From: Siphlonurus alternatus
Lineage: Eukaryota > Arthropoda > Insecta > Ephemeroptera > Siphlonuridae
Assembly (NCBI GenBank): GCA_949825025.1
Contig: OX463782.1
Span: 39,271,951 to 39,335,950 of the forward strand
DNA length: 64,000 nucleotides
Direction of reading: 5' to 3'
The notes beneath the pieces were generated by a model. That model was not told where the DNA came from and made no database searches. It was given only the letters and a program-made list of their open reading frames with translations. Positions 39,801 to 55,400 of the stretch are shown here, piece by piece. Within the stretch, counting starts at the first letter, position 1. Each line of letters opens with the position of its first letter. Position numbers and translations under genes: made by a program.

Positions 39801-42800
39801 CAGAAATTCATAACTAATTTTTAAAAAATCGTTGACACTTTTTGAAGGTGTTTTGTCATAGAAGATGGTTCAAATTAAGTTGAATTTGAATATCGAGAAA
39901 AAATATATATTATCTCTCCTTATATTTCAATTTGAACTATCCCCCGTATACTTAACATGGGAAAAGTAGTTAAGTTTGATAATTCAACAGAATGAAATGA
40001 ATCGAAATCGCCACTTTTTTATTGAACTCTGAGGTAGGGTATATTGTTCTTATCATATACAAGCACTTTCAGAATGATTGAATTCCTAATTCAAAACAAA
40101 AGTTGAAACGGTGTTCGCTGCTAGTATGGCATGTGGTTGCCACTTCAAAAATTCATAACTAACTTTTAAAAAACCGTAGACACTTTTTGAACGTGTGACG
40201 GATCAAATTAAGTTGACTTTGAATAACGAGAAAAAATATGTATTATCTCTCCTAATTTTTGAACTTGAACTATCCCCATATACTTAAAATGGAAAAAGTA
40301 GATAAGTTTGATAATTCAACAGAATTCAATGAATCGAGATTGCCACTTTTTTATTAAACTCTGAGGTAGGGTATATTGTTTTTATCATGTACACGAACTT
40401 TCAGAATGATTGAATTCCTAATGAATTACAAAAGTCGAATCGGTGTTAATTGTTAGTGGAGCATGTTTTTGCCACTTCAAAATTTCATAACTAATTTTTA
40501 AAAAATCGATGACAGTTTTTAAACGTGTTTTCTCATAGAAAACAGTTCAAATTAAGTTGAATTTGAATAACGAAAAAAAATAAGTATTAACTCTCCTTAT
40601 TTTTGAATTTCAACTATCCCACTATTTAGTTAACATCTGAAAAGTAGTTAAGTTTGATAATTCACCAGAATTCAACGAATCGAGATCGCCACTTTTTGAT
40701 TAATTTCTGAGGTAGGGTGTATTGTTCCTATTATGTATACGCACTTTCAGAATGATTGAATTCCTAATTCAATACAAAAGTTGAATTGGTGTTCGTTGCT
40801 AGTATGGCATGTGTTTGCCAATTCAAAAATTCATAACTAATTTTTAAAAAATCGTTGACACTTTTTGATCGTGTTTTCTCATAGAGGACGGTTCAAATTA
40901 AGTTGAATTTGAATAACGAGAAAAAATAAGTATTATATCTGATTATTTTTGAATTTGAACTATCCCCCGAATACATAACATGGGAAAAGTAGTTAAGTTT
41001 GATAATTCAACACAATGAAATGAATCGAAATCGCCACTTTTTTATTGAACTCTGAGTTAGGGTATATTGTTCTCATCATGTACACGCACTTTCAGAATGA
41101 TTGAATTCCTAATTCAATACAAAAGTTGAATCGGTGTTCGCTGCTAGTATGGCATGTGGTTGCCACTTCAAAAATTCATAACTAATTTTTAAAAAACTGT
41201 AGACACTTTTTGAACGTGTGACGGTTCAAATTAAGTTGAATTTGAATAACGAGAAAAAATATGAATTATCTCTCCTAATATTTGAACTTGAACTATCCCC
41301 CATATACTTAACATGGGGAAAAATAGTTATGTTTGATAATTCACGAGAATTCAATGAATCGAGATCGCCACTTTTTTATTAAACTCTGAGGTAGGGTATA
41401 TTGTTCTTATCTTGTACACGCACTTTCAGAATGATTAAATTCTAAATTCAATACAAAAGTTGAATCGGTGTTCGTTGCTAGTATGGCATGTGTTTGCCAA
41501 TTCAAAAATTCATAAATAATTTTTAAAAAATCGTTGACACTTTTTGAAGGTGTTTTGTCATAGAGGACGGTTAAAATTAAGTTGAATTTGAATATCGAGA
41601 AAAAATATTTATTATCTCTTGATATTTTTGAATTTGAACTATCCCCCATATACTTAACATGGGAAAAGTAGTTAAGTTTGATAATTCAACAGAATGAAAT
41701 GAATCGAAATCGCCACCTTTTTATTGAACTCTGAGTTAGGGTATATTGTTCTCATCATGTAAACGCACTTTCAGAATGATTGAATTCCTAATTCAATACA
41801 AAAGTTGAATCGGTGTTCGTTGCTAGTATGGCATGTGTTTGCCAATTCAAAAATTCATAACTAATTTTTAAAAAATCGTTGACACTTTTTGAACGTGTTT
41901 TCTCATAGAGGACGGTTCAAATTAAGTTGAATTTGAATAACAAGAAAAAATAATTGTTATCTCTCCTTATTTTTGAATTTGAACTATCCCCCGAATACAT
42001 AACATAGGAAAAGTAGTTAAGTTTGATAATTCAACAGAATGAAATGAATCGAAATCGCCACTTTTTTTTTGAACTCTGAAGTAGGGTATATTGTTCTCAT
42101 CATGTACACGCACTTTCAGAATGATTGAATTCCTAATTCAATGCAAAAGTTGAATCGGTGTTCGCTGCTAGTATGGCATGTGGTTGCCACTTCAAAAATT
42201 CATAACTAATTTTTAAAAAACCGTAGACACTTTTTGAACGTGTGACGGTTCAAATTAATTTGAATTTGAATAACGAGAAAAAATATGAATTATCTCTCCT
42301 AATTTTTGAATTTGAACTATCCCCCATATACATGGGAAAAGTAGTTAAGTTTGATAATTCAACAGAATGAAATGAATCGAAATCGCCACCTTTTTATGTA
42401 ACTCTGAGTTAGGGTATATTGTTCTCATCATGTACACGCACTTTCAGAATGATTGAATTCCAAATTCAATACAAATGTTGAATCGGTGTTCGTTGTTAGT
42501 GGGGCATGTTTTTGCCACTTCAAAAATTCATAACTAATTTTTAAAAAATCGATGACACTTTTTAAACGTGTTTTCTCATAGAAAACAGATCAAATTAAGT
42601 TGAATTTGAATAACGAAAAAAAAAAGTATTATCTCTCCTTATTTTTGAATTTGAACTATCCCCCTATTTAGTTAACATCTGAAAAGTAGTAAGTTTGATA
42701 ATTCACCAGAATTCAACGAATCGAGATCGCCACTTTTTGATTAAACTTTGAGGTAGGGATTATTGTTCCTATTATGTATACGCACTTTCAGAATGATTGA

Positions 42801-45800
42801 ATTCCTAATTCAATACAAAAGTTGACTCTGTGTTCGCTGCTAATGGGGCATGTGTTTGCCACTTCAAAAATTAATAACTAATTTTTAAAAAATCGTTGAC
42901 ACTTTTTGAACGTGTGACGGTTCGAATTAATTTGAATTTGAATAACGAGAAAAAATATGAATTATCTCTCCTAATTTTTGAACTTGAACTATCCCCCATA
43001 TTCTTAACATAGGTAAAATAGTTATGTTTGATAATTCACCAGAATTCAATGAATCGAGATCGCCACTTTGTTATTGAACTCTTAGGTAGGGTATATTGTT
43101 CTTATCATGTACACGCACTTTCAGAATGATTGAATTTCAAATTCAATACAAATGTTGAATCGGTGTTCGTTGTTAGTGGGGCATGTTTTTGCCACTTCAG
43201 AAATTCATAACTAATTTTTAAAAAATCGTTGACACTTTTTGAAGGTGTTTTGTCATAGAAGATGGTTCAAATTAAGTTGAATTTGAATATCGAGAAAAAA
43301 TATATATTATCTCTCCTTATTTTTGAATTTGAACTATCCCCCGTATACTTAACATGGGAAAAGTAGTTAAGTTTGATAATTCAACAGACTAAAATGAATC
43401 GAAATCGCCACTTTTTTATTGAACTCTGAGGTAGGGTATATTGTTCTTATCATATACACGCACTTTCAGAATGATTGAATTTATAATTCAATACAAAAGT
43501 TGAATCGGTGTTCGCTGCTAGTATGGCATGTGGTTGCCACTTCAAAAATTCATAACTAATTTTTAAAAAAACGTAGACACTTTTTGGACGTGTGACGGTT
43601 CAAATTAAGTTGAATTTGAATAACGAGAAAAAATATGTATTATCTCTCCTAATTTTTGAACTTGAACTATCCCCATATACTTAAAATGGAAAAAGTAGTT
43701 AAGTTTGATAATTCAACAGAATTCAATGAATCAAGATTGCCACTTTTTTATTAAACTCTGGGGTAGGGTATATTGTTTTTATCATGTACACGAACTTTCA
43801 GAATGATTGAATTCCTAATTCATTACAAAAGTCGAATCGGTGTTAATTGTTAGTGGAGCATGTTTTTGCCACTTCAAAAATTCATAACTAATTTTTAAAA
43901 AATCGATGACAGTTTTTAAACGTGTTTTCTCATAGAAAACAGTTCAAATTAAGTTGAATTTGAATAACGAAAAAAAATAAGTATTAACTCTCCTTATTTT
44001 TGAATTTGAACTATCCCCCTATTTAGTTAACATCTGAAAAGTAGTTAAGTTTGATAATTCACCAGAATTCAACGAATCGAGATCGCCACTTTTTGATTAA
44101 TTTCTGAGGTAGGGTGTATTGTTCCTATTATGTATACGCACTTTCAGAATGATTGAATTCCTAATTCAATACAAAAGTTGAATTGGTGTTCGTTGCTAGT
44201 ATGGCATGTGTTTGCCAATTCAAAAATTCATAACTAATTTTTAAAAAATCGTTGACACTTTTTGATCGTGTTTTCTCATAGAGGACGGTTCAAATTAAGT
44301 TGAATTTGAATAACGAGAAAAAATAAGTATTATATCTGATTATTTTTGAAATTGAACTATCCCCCGAGTACATAACATGGGAAAAGTAGTTAAGTTTGAT
44401 AATTCAACACAATGAAATGAATCGAAATTGCCACTTTTTTATTGAACTCTGAGTTAGGGTATATTGTTCTCATCATGTACACGCACTTTCAGAATGATTG
44501 AATTCCTAATTCAATACAAAAGTTGAATCGGTGTTCGCTGCTAGTATGGCATGTGGTTGCCACTTCAAAAATTCTTAACTAATTTTTAAAAAACTGTAGA
44601 CACTTTTTGAACGTGTGACGGTTCAAATTAAGTTGAATTTGAATAACGAGAAAAAATATGAATTATCTCTCCAAATATTTGAACTTGAACTATCCCTCAT
44701 ATACTTAACATGGGGAAAAATAGTTATGTTTGATAATTCACGAGAATTCAATGAATCGAGATCGCCACTTTTTTATTAAACTCTGAGGTAGGGTATATTG
44801 TTCTTATCTTGTACACGCACTTTCAGAATGATTAAATTCTAAATTCAATACAAAAGTTGAATCGGTGTTCGTTGCTAGTATGGCATGTGTTTGCCAATTC
44901 AAAAATTCATAAATAATTTTTAAAAAATCGTTGACACTTTTTGAAGGTGTTTTGTCATAGAGGACGGTTCAAATTAAGTTGAATTTGAATATCGAGAAAA
45001 AATATTTATTATCTCTTGATATTTTTGAATTTGAACTATCCCCCATATACTTAACATGGGAAAAGTAGTTAAGTTTGATAATTCAACACAATGAAATGAA
45101 TCGAAATCGCCACCTTTTTATTGAACTCTGAGTTAGGGTATATTGTTCTCATCATGTAAACGCACTTTCAGAATGATTGAATTCCTAATTCAATACAAAA
45201 GTTGAATCGGTGTTCGTTGCTAGTATGGCATGTGTTTGCCAATTCAAAAATTCATAACTAATTTTTAAAAAATCGTTGACACTTTTTGAACGTGTTTTCT
45301 CATAGAGGACGGTTCAAATTAAGTTGAATTTGAATAACGAGAAAAAATAATTGTTATCTCTCCTTATTTTTGAATTTGAACTATCCCCCGAATACATGGG
45401 AAAAGTAGTTAAGTTTGATAATTCAATAGAATGAAATGAATCGAAATCGCCACTTTTTTTTTGAACTCTGAAGTAAGGTATATTGTTCTCATCATGTACA
45501 CGCACTTTCAGAATGATTGAATTCCTAATTCAATACAAAAGTTGAATCGGTGTTCGCTGCTAGTATGGCATGTGGTTGCCACTTCAAAAATATCATAACT
45601 AATTTTAAAAAAACCGTAGACACTTTTTGAACAAGTGACGGTTCAAATTAAGTTGAATTTGAATAACGAGAAAAAATATGAATTATCTCTCCTAATTTTT
45701 GAACTTGAACTATGCCCCATATACTTAACATGGGTAAAATAGTTATGTTTGATAATTCACCAGAATTTAATGAATCGAGATCGCCACTTGGTTATTGAAC

Positions 45801-46459
45801 TCTTAGGAAGGGTATATTGTTCTTATCATGTACACGCACTTTCAGAATGATTGAATTTCAAATTCAATACAAATGTTGAATCGGTGTTCGTTGTTAGTGG
45901 GGCATGTTTTTGCCACTTCAGAAATTCATAAATAATTTTTAAAAAATCGTTGATACTTTTTGAAGGTGTTTTGTCATAGAAGACGGTTCAAATTAAGTTG
46001 AATTTGAATATCGAGAAAAAATATGTATTATCTCTCCATATTTTTGAATTTGAACTATCCCCCATATACATGGGAAAAGTAGTTAAATTTGATAATTCAA
46101 CAGAATGAAATGAATCGAAATCGCCACCTTTTTATTGAACTCTGAGTTAGGGTATATTGTTATCATCTTGTACACGCACTTTCAGAATGATTGAATTCCT
46201 AATTCAATACAAAAGTTGAATCGGTGTTCGTTGTTAGTGGGGCTTGTTTTTGCCACTTCAGAAATTCATAAATAATTTTTAAAAAATCGTTGACACTTTT
46301 TGAAGGTGTTTTGTCATAGAGGACGGTTCAAATTAAGTTGAATTTGAATATCGAGAAAAAATATGTATTATCTCTCCAAATTTTTGAATTTGAACTATCC
46401 CCCATATACATGGGAAAAGTAGTTAAGTTTGATAATTCAACAGAATGAAATGAATCGAA

Positions 46460-49400
46460 ATCGCCACCTTTTTATGTAACTCTGAGTTAGGGTATATTGT
46501 TCTCATCATGTACACGCACTTTCAGAATGATTGAATTCCAAATTCAATACAAATGTTGAATCGGTGTTCGTTGTTAGTGGGGCATGTTTTTGCCACTTCA
46601 AAAATTCATAACTAATTTTTAAAAAATCGATGACACTTTTTAAACGTGTTTTCTCCCGATTTTGAATATTGAAGTTGAATTTGAATAACGAAAAAAAAAA
46701 GTATTATCTCTCCTTATTTTTGAATTTGAACTATCCCCCTATTTAGTTAACATCTGAAAAGTAGTAAGTTTGATAATTCACCAGAATTCAACGAATCGAG
46801 ATCGCCACTTTTTGATTAAACTTTGAGGTAGGGTGTATTGTTCCTATTATGTATACGCACTTTCAGAATGATTGAATTCCTAATTCAATACAAAAGTTGA
46901 CTCTGTGTTCGCTGCTAATGGGGCATGTGTTTGCCACTTCAAAAATTAATAACTAATTTTTAAAAAATCGTTAACACTTTTTGAACGTGTGACGGTTCAA
47001 ATTAATTTGAATTTGAATAACGAGAAAAAATATGAATTATCTCTCCTAATTTTTGAACTTGAACTATCCCCCATATACTTAACATGGGTAAAATATTTAT
47101 GTTTGATAATTCACCAGAATTCAATGAATCGAGATCGCCACTTTGTTATTGAACTCTTAGGTAGGGTATATTGTTCTTATCATGTACACGCACTTTCAGA
47201 ATGATTGAATTTCAAATTCAATACAAATGTTGAATCGGTGTTCGTTGTTAGTGGGGCATGTTTTTGCCACTTCAGAAATTCATAACTAATTTTTAAAAAA
47301 TCGTTGACACTTTTTGAAGGGGTTTTGTCATAGAAGATGGTTCAAATTAAGTTGAATTTGAATATCGAGAAAAAATATATATTATCTCTCCTTATTTTTG
47401 AATTTGAACTATCCCCCGTATACTTAACATGGGAAAAGTAGTTAAGTTTGATAATTCAACAGACTAAAATGAATCGAAATCGCCACTTTTTTATTGAACT
47501 CTGAGGTAGGGTATATTGTTCTTATCATATACACGCACTTTCAGAATGATTGAATTTATAATTCAATACAAAAGTTGAATCGGTGTTCGCTGCTAGTATG
47601 GCATGTGGTTGCCACTTCAAAAATTCATAACTAATTTTTAAAAAAACGTAGACACTTTTTGGACGTGTGACGGTTCAAATTAAGTTGAATTTGAATAACG
47701 AGAAAAAATATGTATTATCTCTCCTAATTTTTGAACTTGAACTATCCCCATATACTTAAAATGGAAAAAGTAGTTAAGTTTGATAATTCAACAGAATTCA
47801 ATGAATCGAGATTGCCACTTTTTTATTAAACTCTGGGGTAGGGTATATTGTTTTTATCATGTACACGAACTTTCAGAATGATTGAATTCCTAATTCATTA
47901 CAAAAGTCGAATCGGTGTTAATTGTTAGTGGAGCATGTTTTTGCCACTTCAAAAATTCATAACTAATTTTTAAAAAATCGATGACAGTTTTTAAAAGTGT
48001 TTTCTCATAGAAAACAGTTCAAATTAAGTTGAATTTGAATAACGAAAAGAAATAAGTATTAACTCTCCTTATTTTTGAATTTGAACTATCCCCCTATTTA
48101 GTTAACATCTGAAAAGTAGTTATGTTTGATAATTCACCAGAATTCAACGAATCGAGATCGCCACTTTTTGATTAATTTCTGAGGTAGGGTGTATTGTTCC
48201 TATTATGTATACGCACTTTCAGAATGATTGAATTCCTAATTCAATACAAAAGTTGAATTGGTGTTCGTTGCTAGTATGGCATGTGTTTGCCAATTCAAAA
48301 ATTCATAACTAATTTTTAAAAAATCGTTGACACTTTTTGATCGTGTTTTCTCATAGAGGATGGTTCAAATTAAGTTGAATTTGAATAACGAGAAAAAATA
48401 AGTATTATCTCTGATTATTTTTGAATTTGAACTATCCCCCGAATACATAACATGGGAAAAGTAGTTAAATTTGATAATTCAACAGAATGAAATGAATCGA
48501 AATCGCCACCTTTTTATTGAACTCTGAGTTAGGGTATATTGTTATCATCTTGTACACGCACTTTCAGAATGATTGAATTCCTAATTCAATACAAAAGTTG
48601 AATCGGTGTTCGTTGTTAGTGGGGCTTGTTTTTGCCACTTCAGAAATTCATAAATAATTTTTAAAAAATCGTTGACACTTTTTGAAGGTGTTTTGTCATA
48701 GAGGACGGTTCAAATTAAGTTGAATTTGAATATCGAGAAAAAATATGTATTATCTCTCCAAATTTTTGAATTTGAACTATCCCCCATATACATGGGAAAA
48801 GTAGTTAAGTTTGATAATTCAACAGAATGAAATGAATCGAAATCGCCACCTTTTTATGTAACTCTGAGTTAGGGTATATTGTTCTCATCATGTACACGCA
48901 CTTTCAGAATGATTGAATTCCAAATTCAATACAAATGTTGAATCGGTGTTCGTTGTTAGTGGGGCATGTTTTTGCCACTTCAAAAATTCATAACTAATTT
49001 TTAAAAAATCGATGACACTTTTTAAACGTGTTTTCTCATAGAAAACAGATCAAATTAAGTTGAATTTGAATAACGAAAAAAAAAAGTATTATCTCTCCTT
49101 ATTTTCGAATTTGAACTATCCCCCTATTTAGTTAACATCTGAAAAGTAGTAAGTTTGATAATTCACCAGAATTCAACGAATCGAGATCGCCACTTTTTGA
49201 TTAAACTTTGAGGTAGGGTGTATTGTTCCTATTATGTATACGCACTTTCAGAATGATTGAATTCCTAATTCAATACAAAAGTTGACTCTGTGTTCGCTGC
49301 TAATGGGGCATGTGTTTGCCATTTCAAAAATTAATAACTAATTTTTAAAAAATCGTTGACACTTTTTGAACGTGTGACGGTTCAAATTAATTTGAATTTG

Positions 49401-52400
49401 AATAACGAGAAAAAATATGAATTATCTCTCCTAATTTTTGAACTTGAACTATCCCCCATATACTTAACATGGGTAAAATAGTTATGTTTGATAATTCACC
49501 AGAATTCAATGAATCGAGATCGCCACTTTGTTATTGAACTCTTAGGTAGGGTATATTGTTCTTATCATGTACACGCACTTTCAGAATGATTGAATTTCAA
49601 ATTCAATACAAATGTTGAATCGGTGTTCGTTGTTAGTGGGGCATGTTTTTGCCACTTCAGAAATTCATAACTAATTTTTAAAAAATCGTTGACACTTTTT
49701 GAAGGGGTTTTGTCATAGAAGATGGTTCAAATTAAGTTGAATTTGAATATCGAGAAAAAATATATATTATCTCTCCTTATTTTTGAATTTGAACTATCCC
49801 CCGTATACTTAACATGGGAAAAGTAGTTAAGTTTGATAATTCAACAGACTAAAATGAATCGAAATCGCCACTTTTTTATTGAACTCTGAGGTAGGGTATA
49901 TTGTTCTTATCATATACACGCACTTTCAGAATGATTGAATTTATAATTCAATACAAAAGTTGAATCGGTGTTCGCTGCTAGTATGGCATGTGGTTGCCAC
50001 TTCAAAAATTCATAACTAATTTTTAAAAAAACGTAGACACTTTTTGGACGTGTGACGGTTCAAATTAAGTTGAATTTGAATAACGAGAAAAAATATGTAT
50101 TATCTCTCCTAATTTTTGAACTTGAACTATCCCCATATACTTAAAATGGAAAAAGTAGTTAAGTTTGATAATTCAACAGAATTCAATGAATCAAGATTGC
50201 CACTTTTTTATTAAACTCTGGGGTAGGGTATATTGTTTTTATCATGTACACGAACTTTCAGAATGATTGAATTCCTAATTCATTACAAAAGTCGAATCGG
50301 TGTTAATTGTTAGTGGAGCATGTTTTTGCCACTTCAAAAATTCATAACTAATTTTTAAAAAATCGATGACAGTTTTTAAAAGTGTTTTCTCATAGAAAAC
50401 AGTTCAAATTAAGTTGAATTTGAATAACGAAAAGAAATAAGTATTAACTCTCCTTATTTTTGAATTTGAACTATCCCCCTATTTAGTTAACATCTGAAAA
50501 GTAGTTATGTTTGATAATTCACCAGAATTCAACGAATCGAGATCGCCACTTTTTGATTAATTTCTGAGGTAGGGTGTATTGTTCCTATTATGTATACGCA
50601 CTTTCAGAATGATTGAATTCCTAATTCAATACAAAAGTTGAATTGGTGTTCGTTGCTAGTATGGCATGTGTTTGCCAATTCAAAAATTCATAACTAATTT
50701 TTAAAAAATCGTTGACACTTTTTGATCGTGTTTTCTCATAGAGGATGGTTCAAATTAAGTTGAATTTGAATAACGAGAAAAAATAAGTATTATCTCTGAT
50801 TATTTTTGAATTTGAACTATCCCCCGAATACATAACATGGGAAAAGTAGTTAAGTTTGATAATTCAACACAATGAAATGAATCGAAATCGCCACTTTTTT
50901 ATTGAACTCTGAGGTAGGGTATATTGCTCTTGTCTTGTACACGCACTTTCAGAATGATTGAATTCCTAATTCAATACAAATGTTGAATCGGTGTTCGTTG
51001 TTAGTATGGCTTGTTTTTGCCACTTCAGAAATTCATAAATAATTTTTAAAAAATCGTTGACACTTTTTGAAGGTGTTTTGTCATAGAGGACGGTTCAAAT
51101 TAAGTTGAATTTGAATATCGAGAAAAAATATGTATTATCTCTCCAAATTTTTGAATTTGAACTATCCCCCATATACATGGGAAAAGTAGTTAAGTTTGAT
51201 AATTCAACAGAATGAAATGAATCGAAATCGCCACCTTTTTATGTAACTCTGAGTTAGGGTATATTGTTCTCATCATGTACACGCACTTTCAGAATGATTG
51301 AATTCCAAATTCAATACAAATGTTGAATCGGTGTTCGTTGTTAGTGGGGCATGTTTTTGCCACTTCAAAAATTCATAACTAATTTTTAAAAAATCGATGA
51401 CACTTTTTAAACGTGTTTTCTCATAGAAAACAGATCAAATTAAGTTGAATTTGAATAACGAAAAAAAAAAGTATTATCTCTCCTTATTTTTGAATTTGAA
51501 CTATCCCCCTATTTAGTTAACATCTGAAAAGTAGTAAGTTTGATAATTCACCAGAATTCAACGAATCGAGATCGCCACTTTTTGATTAAACTTTGAGGTA
51601 GGGTGTATTGTTCCTATTATGTATACGCACTTTCAGAATGATTGAATTCCTAATTCAATACAAAAGTTGACTCTGTGTTCGCTGCTAATGGGGCATGTGT
51701 TTGCCACTTCAAAAATTAATAACTAATTTTTAAAAAATCGTTGACACTTTTTGAACGTGTGACGGTTCAAATTAATTTGAATTTGAATAACGAGAAAAAA
51801 TATGAATTATCTCTCCTAATTTTTGAACTTGAACTATCCCCCATATACTTAACATGGGTAAAATAGTTATGTTTGATAATTCACCAGAATTCAATGAATC
51901 GAGATCGCCACTTTGTTATTGAACTCTTAGGTAGGGTATATTGTTCTTATCATGTACACGCACTTTCAGAATGATTGAATTTCAAATTCAATACAAATGT
52001 TGAATCGGTGTTCGTTGTTAGTGGGGCATGTTTTTGCCACTTCAGAAATTCATAACTAATTTTTAAAAAATCGTTGACACTTTTTGAAGGTGTTTTGTCA
52101 TAGAAGATGGTTCAAATTAAGTTGAATTTGAATATCGAGAAAAAATATATATTATCTCTCCTTATTTTTGAATTTGAACTATCCCCCGTATACTTAACAT
52201 GGGAAAAGTAGTTAAGTTTGATAATTCAACAGACTAAAATGAATCGAAATCGCCACTTTTTTATTGAACTCTGAGGTAGGGTATATTGTTCTTATCATAT
52301 ACACGCACTTTCAGAATGATTGAATTTATAATTCAATACAAAAGTTGAATCGGTGTTCGCTGCTAGTATGGCATGTGGTTGCCACTTCAAAAATTCATAA

Positions 52401-55400
52401 CTAATTTTTAAAAAAACGTAGACACTTCTTGGACGTGTGACGGTTCAAATTAAGTTGAATTTGAATAACGAGAAAAAATATGTATTATCTCTCCTAATTT
52501 TTGAACTTGAACTATCCCCATATACTTAAAATGGAAAAAGTAGTTAAGTTTGATAATTCAACAGAATTCAATGAATCAAGATTGCCACTTTTTTATTAAA
52601 CTCTGGGGTAGGGTATATTGTTTTTATCATGTACACGAACTTTCAGAATGATTGAATTCCTAATTCATTACAAAAGTCGAATCGGTGTTAATTGTTAGTG
52701 GAGCATGTTTTTGCCACTTCAAAAATTCATAACTAATTTTTAAAAAATCGATGACAGTTTTTAAAAGTGTTTTCTCATAGAAAACAGTTCAAATTAAGTT
52801 GAATTTGAATAACGAAAAGAAATAAGTATTAACTCTCCTTATTTTTGAATTTGAACTATCCCCCTATTTAGTTAACATCTGAAAAGTAGTTATGTTTGAT
52901 AATTCACCAGAATTCAACGAATCGAGATCGCCACTTTTTGATTAATTTCTGAGGTAGGGTGTATTGTTCCTATTATGTATACGCACTTTCAGAATGATTG
53001 AATTCCTAATTCAATACAAAAGTTGAATTGGTGTTCGTTGCTAGTATGGCATGTGTTTGCCAATTCAAAAATTCATAACTAATTTTTAAAAAATCGTTGA
53101 CACTTTTTGATCGTGTTTTCTCATAGAGGATGGTTCAAATTAAGTTGAATTTGAATAACGAGAAAAAATAAGTATTATCTCTGATTATTTTTGAATTTGA
53201 ACTATCCCCCGAATACATAACATGGGAAAAGTAGTTAAGTTTGATAATTCAACACAATGAAATGAATCGAAATCGCCACTTTTTTATTGAACTCTGAGGT
53301 AGGGTATATTGCTCTTGTCTTGTACACGCACTTTCAGAATGATTGAATTCCTAATTCAATACAAATGTTGAATCGGTGTTCGTTGTTAGTATGGCTTGTT
53401 TTTGCCACTTCAGAAATTCATAAATAATTTTTAAAAAATCGTTGACACTTTTTGAAGGTGTTTTGTCATAGAAGATGGTTCAAATTAAGTTGAATTTGAA
53501 TATCGAGAAAAAATATATATTATCTCTCCTTATTTTTGAATTTGAACTATCCCCCGTATACTTAACATGGGAAAAGTAGTTAAGTTTGATAATTCAACAG
53601 ACTAAAATGAATCGAAATCGCCACATTTTTATTGAACTCTGAGGTAGGGTATATTGTTCTTATCATATACACGCACTTTCAGAATGATTGAATTTATAAT
53701 TCAATACAAAAGTTGAATCGGTGTTCGCTGCTAGTATGGCATGTGGTTGCCACTTCAAAAATTCATAACTAATTTTTAAAAAAACGTAGACACTTTTTGG
53801 ACGTGTGACGGTTCAAATTAAGTTGAATTTGAATAACGAGAAAAAATATGTATTATCTCTCCTAATTTTTGAACTTGAACTATCCCCATATACTTAAAAT
53901 GGAAAAAGTAGTTAAGTTTGATAATTCAACAGAATTCAATGAATCGAGATTGCCACTTTTTTATTAAACTCTGAGGTAGGGTATATTGTTTTTATCATGT
54001 ACACGAACTTTCAGAATGATTGAATTCCTAATTCATTACAAAAGTCGAATCGGTGTTAATTGTTAGTGGAGCATGTTTTTGCCACTTCAAAAATTCATAA
54101 CTAATTTTTAAAAAATCGATGACAGTTTTTAAACGTGTTTTCTCATAGAAAACAGTTCAAATTAAGTTGAATTTGAATAACGAAAAAAAATAAGTATTAA
54201 CTCTCCTTATTTTTGAATTTGAACTATCCCCCTATTTAGTTAACATCTGAAAAGTAGTTAAGTTTGATAATTCACCAGAATTCAACGAATCGAGATCGCC
54301 ACTTTTTGATTAATTTCTGAGGTAGGGTGTATTGTTCCTATTATGTATACGCACTTTCAGAATGATTGAATTCCTAATTCAATACAAAAGTTGAATTGGT
54401 GTTCGTTGCTAGTATGGCATGTGTTTGCCAATTCAAAAATTCATAACTAATTTTTAAAAAATCGTTGACACTTTTTGATCGTGTTTTCTCATAGAGGACG
54501 GTTCAAATTAAGTTGAATTTGAATAACGAGAAAAAATAAGTATTATATCTGATTATTTTTGAAATTGAACTATCCCCCGAGTACATAACATGGGAAAAGT
54601 AGTTAAGTTTGATAATTCAACACAATGAAATGAATCGAAATCGCCACTTTTTTATTGAACTCTGAGTTAGGGTATATTGTTCTCATCATGTACACGCACT
54701 TTCAGAATGATTGAATTCCTAATTCAATACAAAAGTTGAATCGGTGTTCGCTGCTAGTATGGCATGTGTTTGCCAATTCAAAAATTCATAACTAATTTTT
54801 AAAAAATCGTTGACACTTTTTGAACGTGTTTTCTCATAGAGGACGGTTCAAATTAAGTTGAATTTGAATAACGAGAAAAAATAATTGTTATCTCTCCTTA
54901 TTTTTGAATTTGAACTATCCCCCGAATACATGGGAAAAGTAGTTAAGTTTGATAATTCAATAGAATGAAATGAATCGAAATCGCCACTTTTTTTTTGAAC
55001 TCTGAAGTAAGGTATATTGTTCTCATCATGTACACGCACTTTCAGAATGATTGAATTCCTAATTCAATACAAAAGTTGAATCGGTGTTCGCTGCTAGTAT
55101 GGCATGTGGTTGCCACTTCAAAAATATCATAACTAATTTTAAAAAAACCGTAGACACTTTTTGAACGTGTGACGGTTCAAATTAAGTTGAATTTGAATAA
55201 CGAGAAAAAATATGAATTATCTCTCCTAATTTTTGAACTTGAACTATGCCCCATATACTTAACATGGGTAAAATAGTTATGTTTGATAATTCACCAGAAT
55301 TTAATGAATCGAGATCGCCACTTGGTTATTGAACTCTTAGGAAGGGTATATTGTTCTTATCATGTACACGCACTTTCAGAATGATTGAATTTCAAATTCA

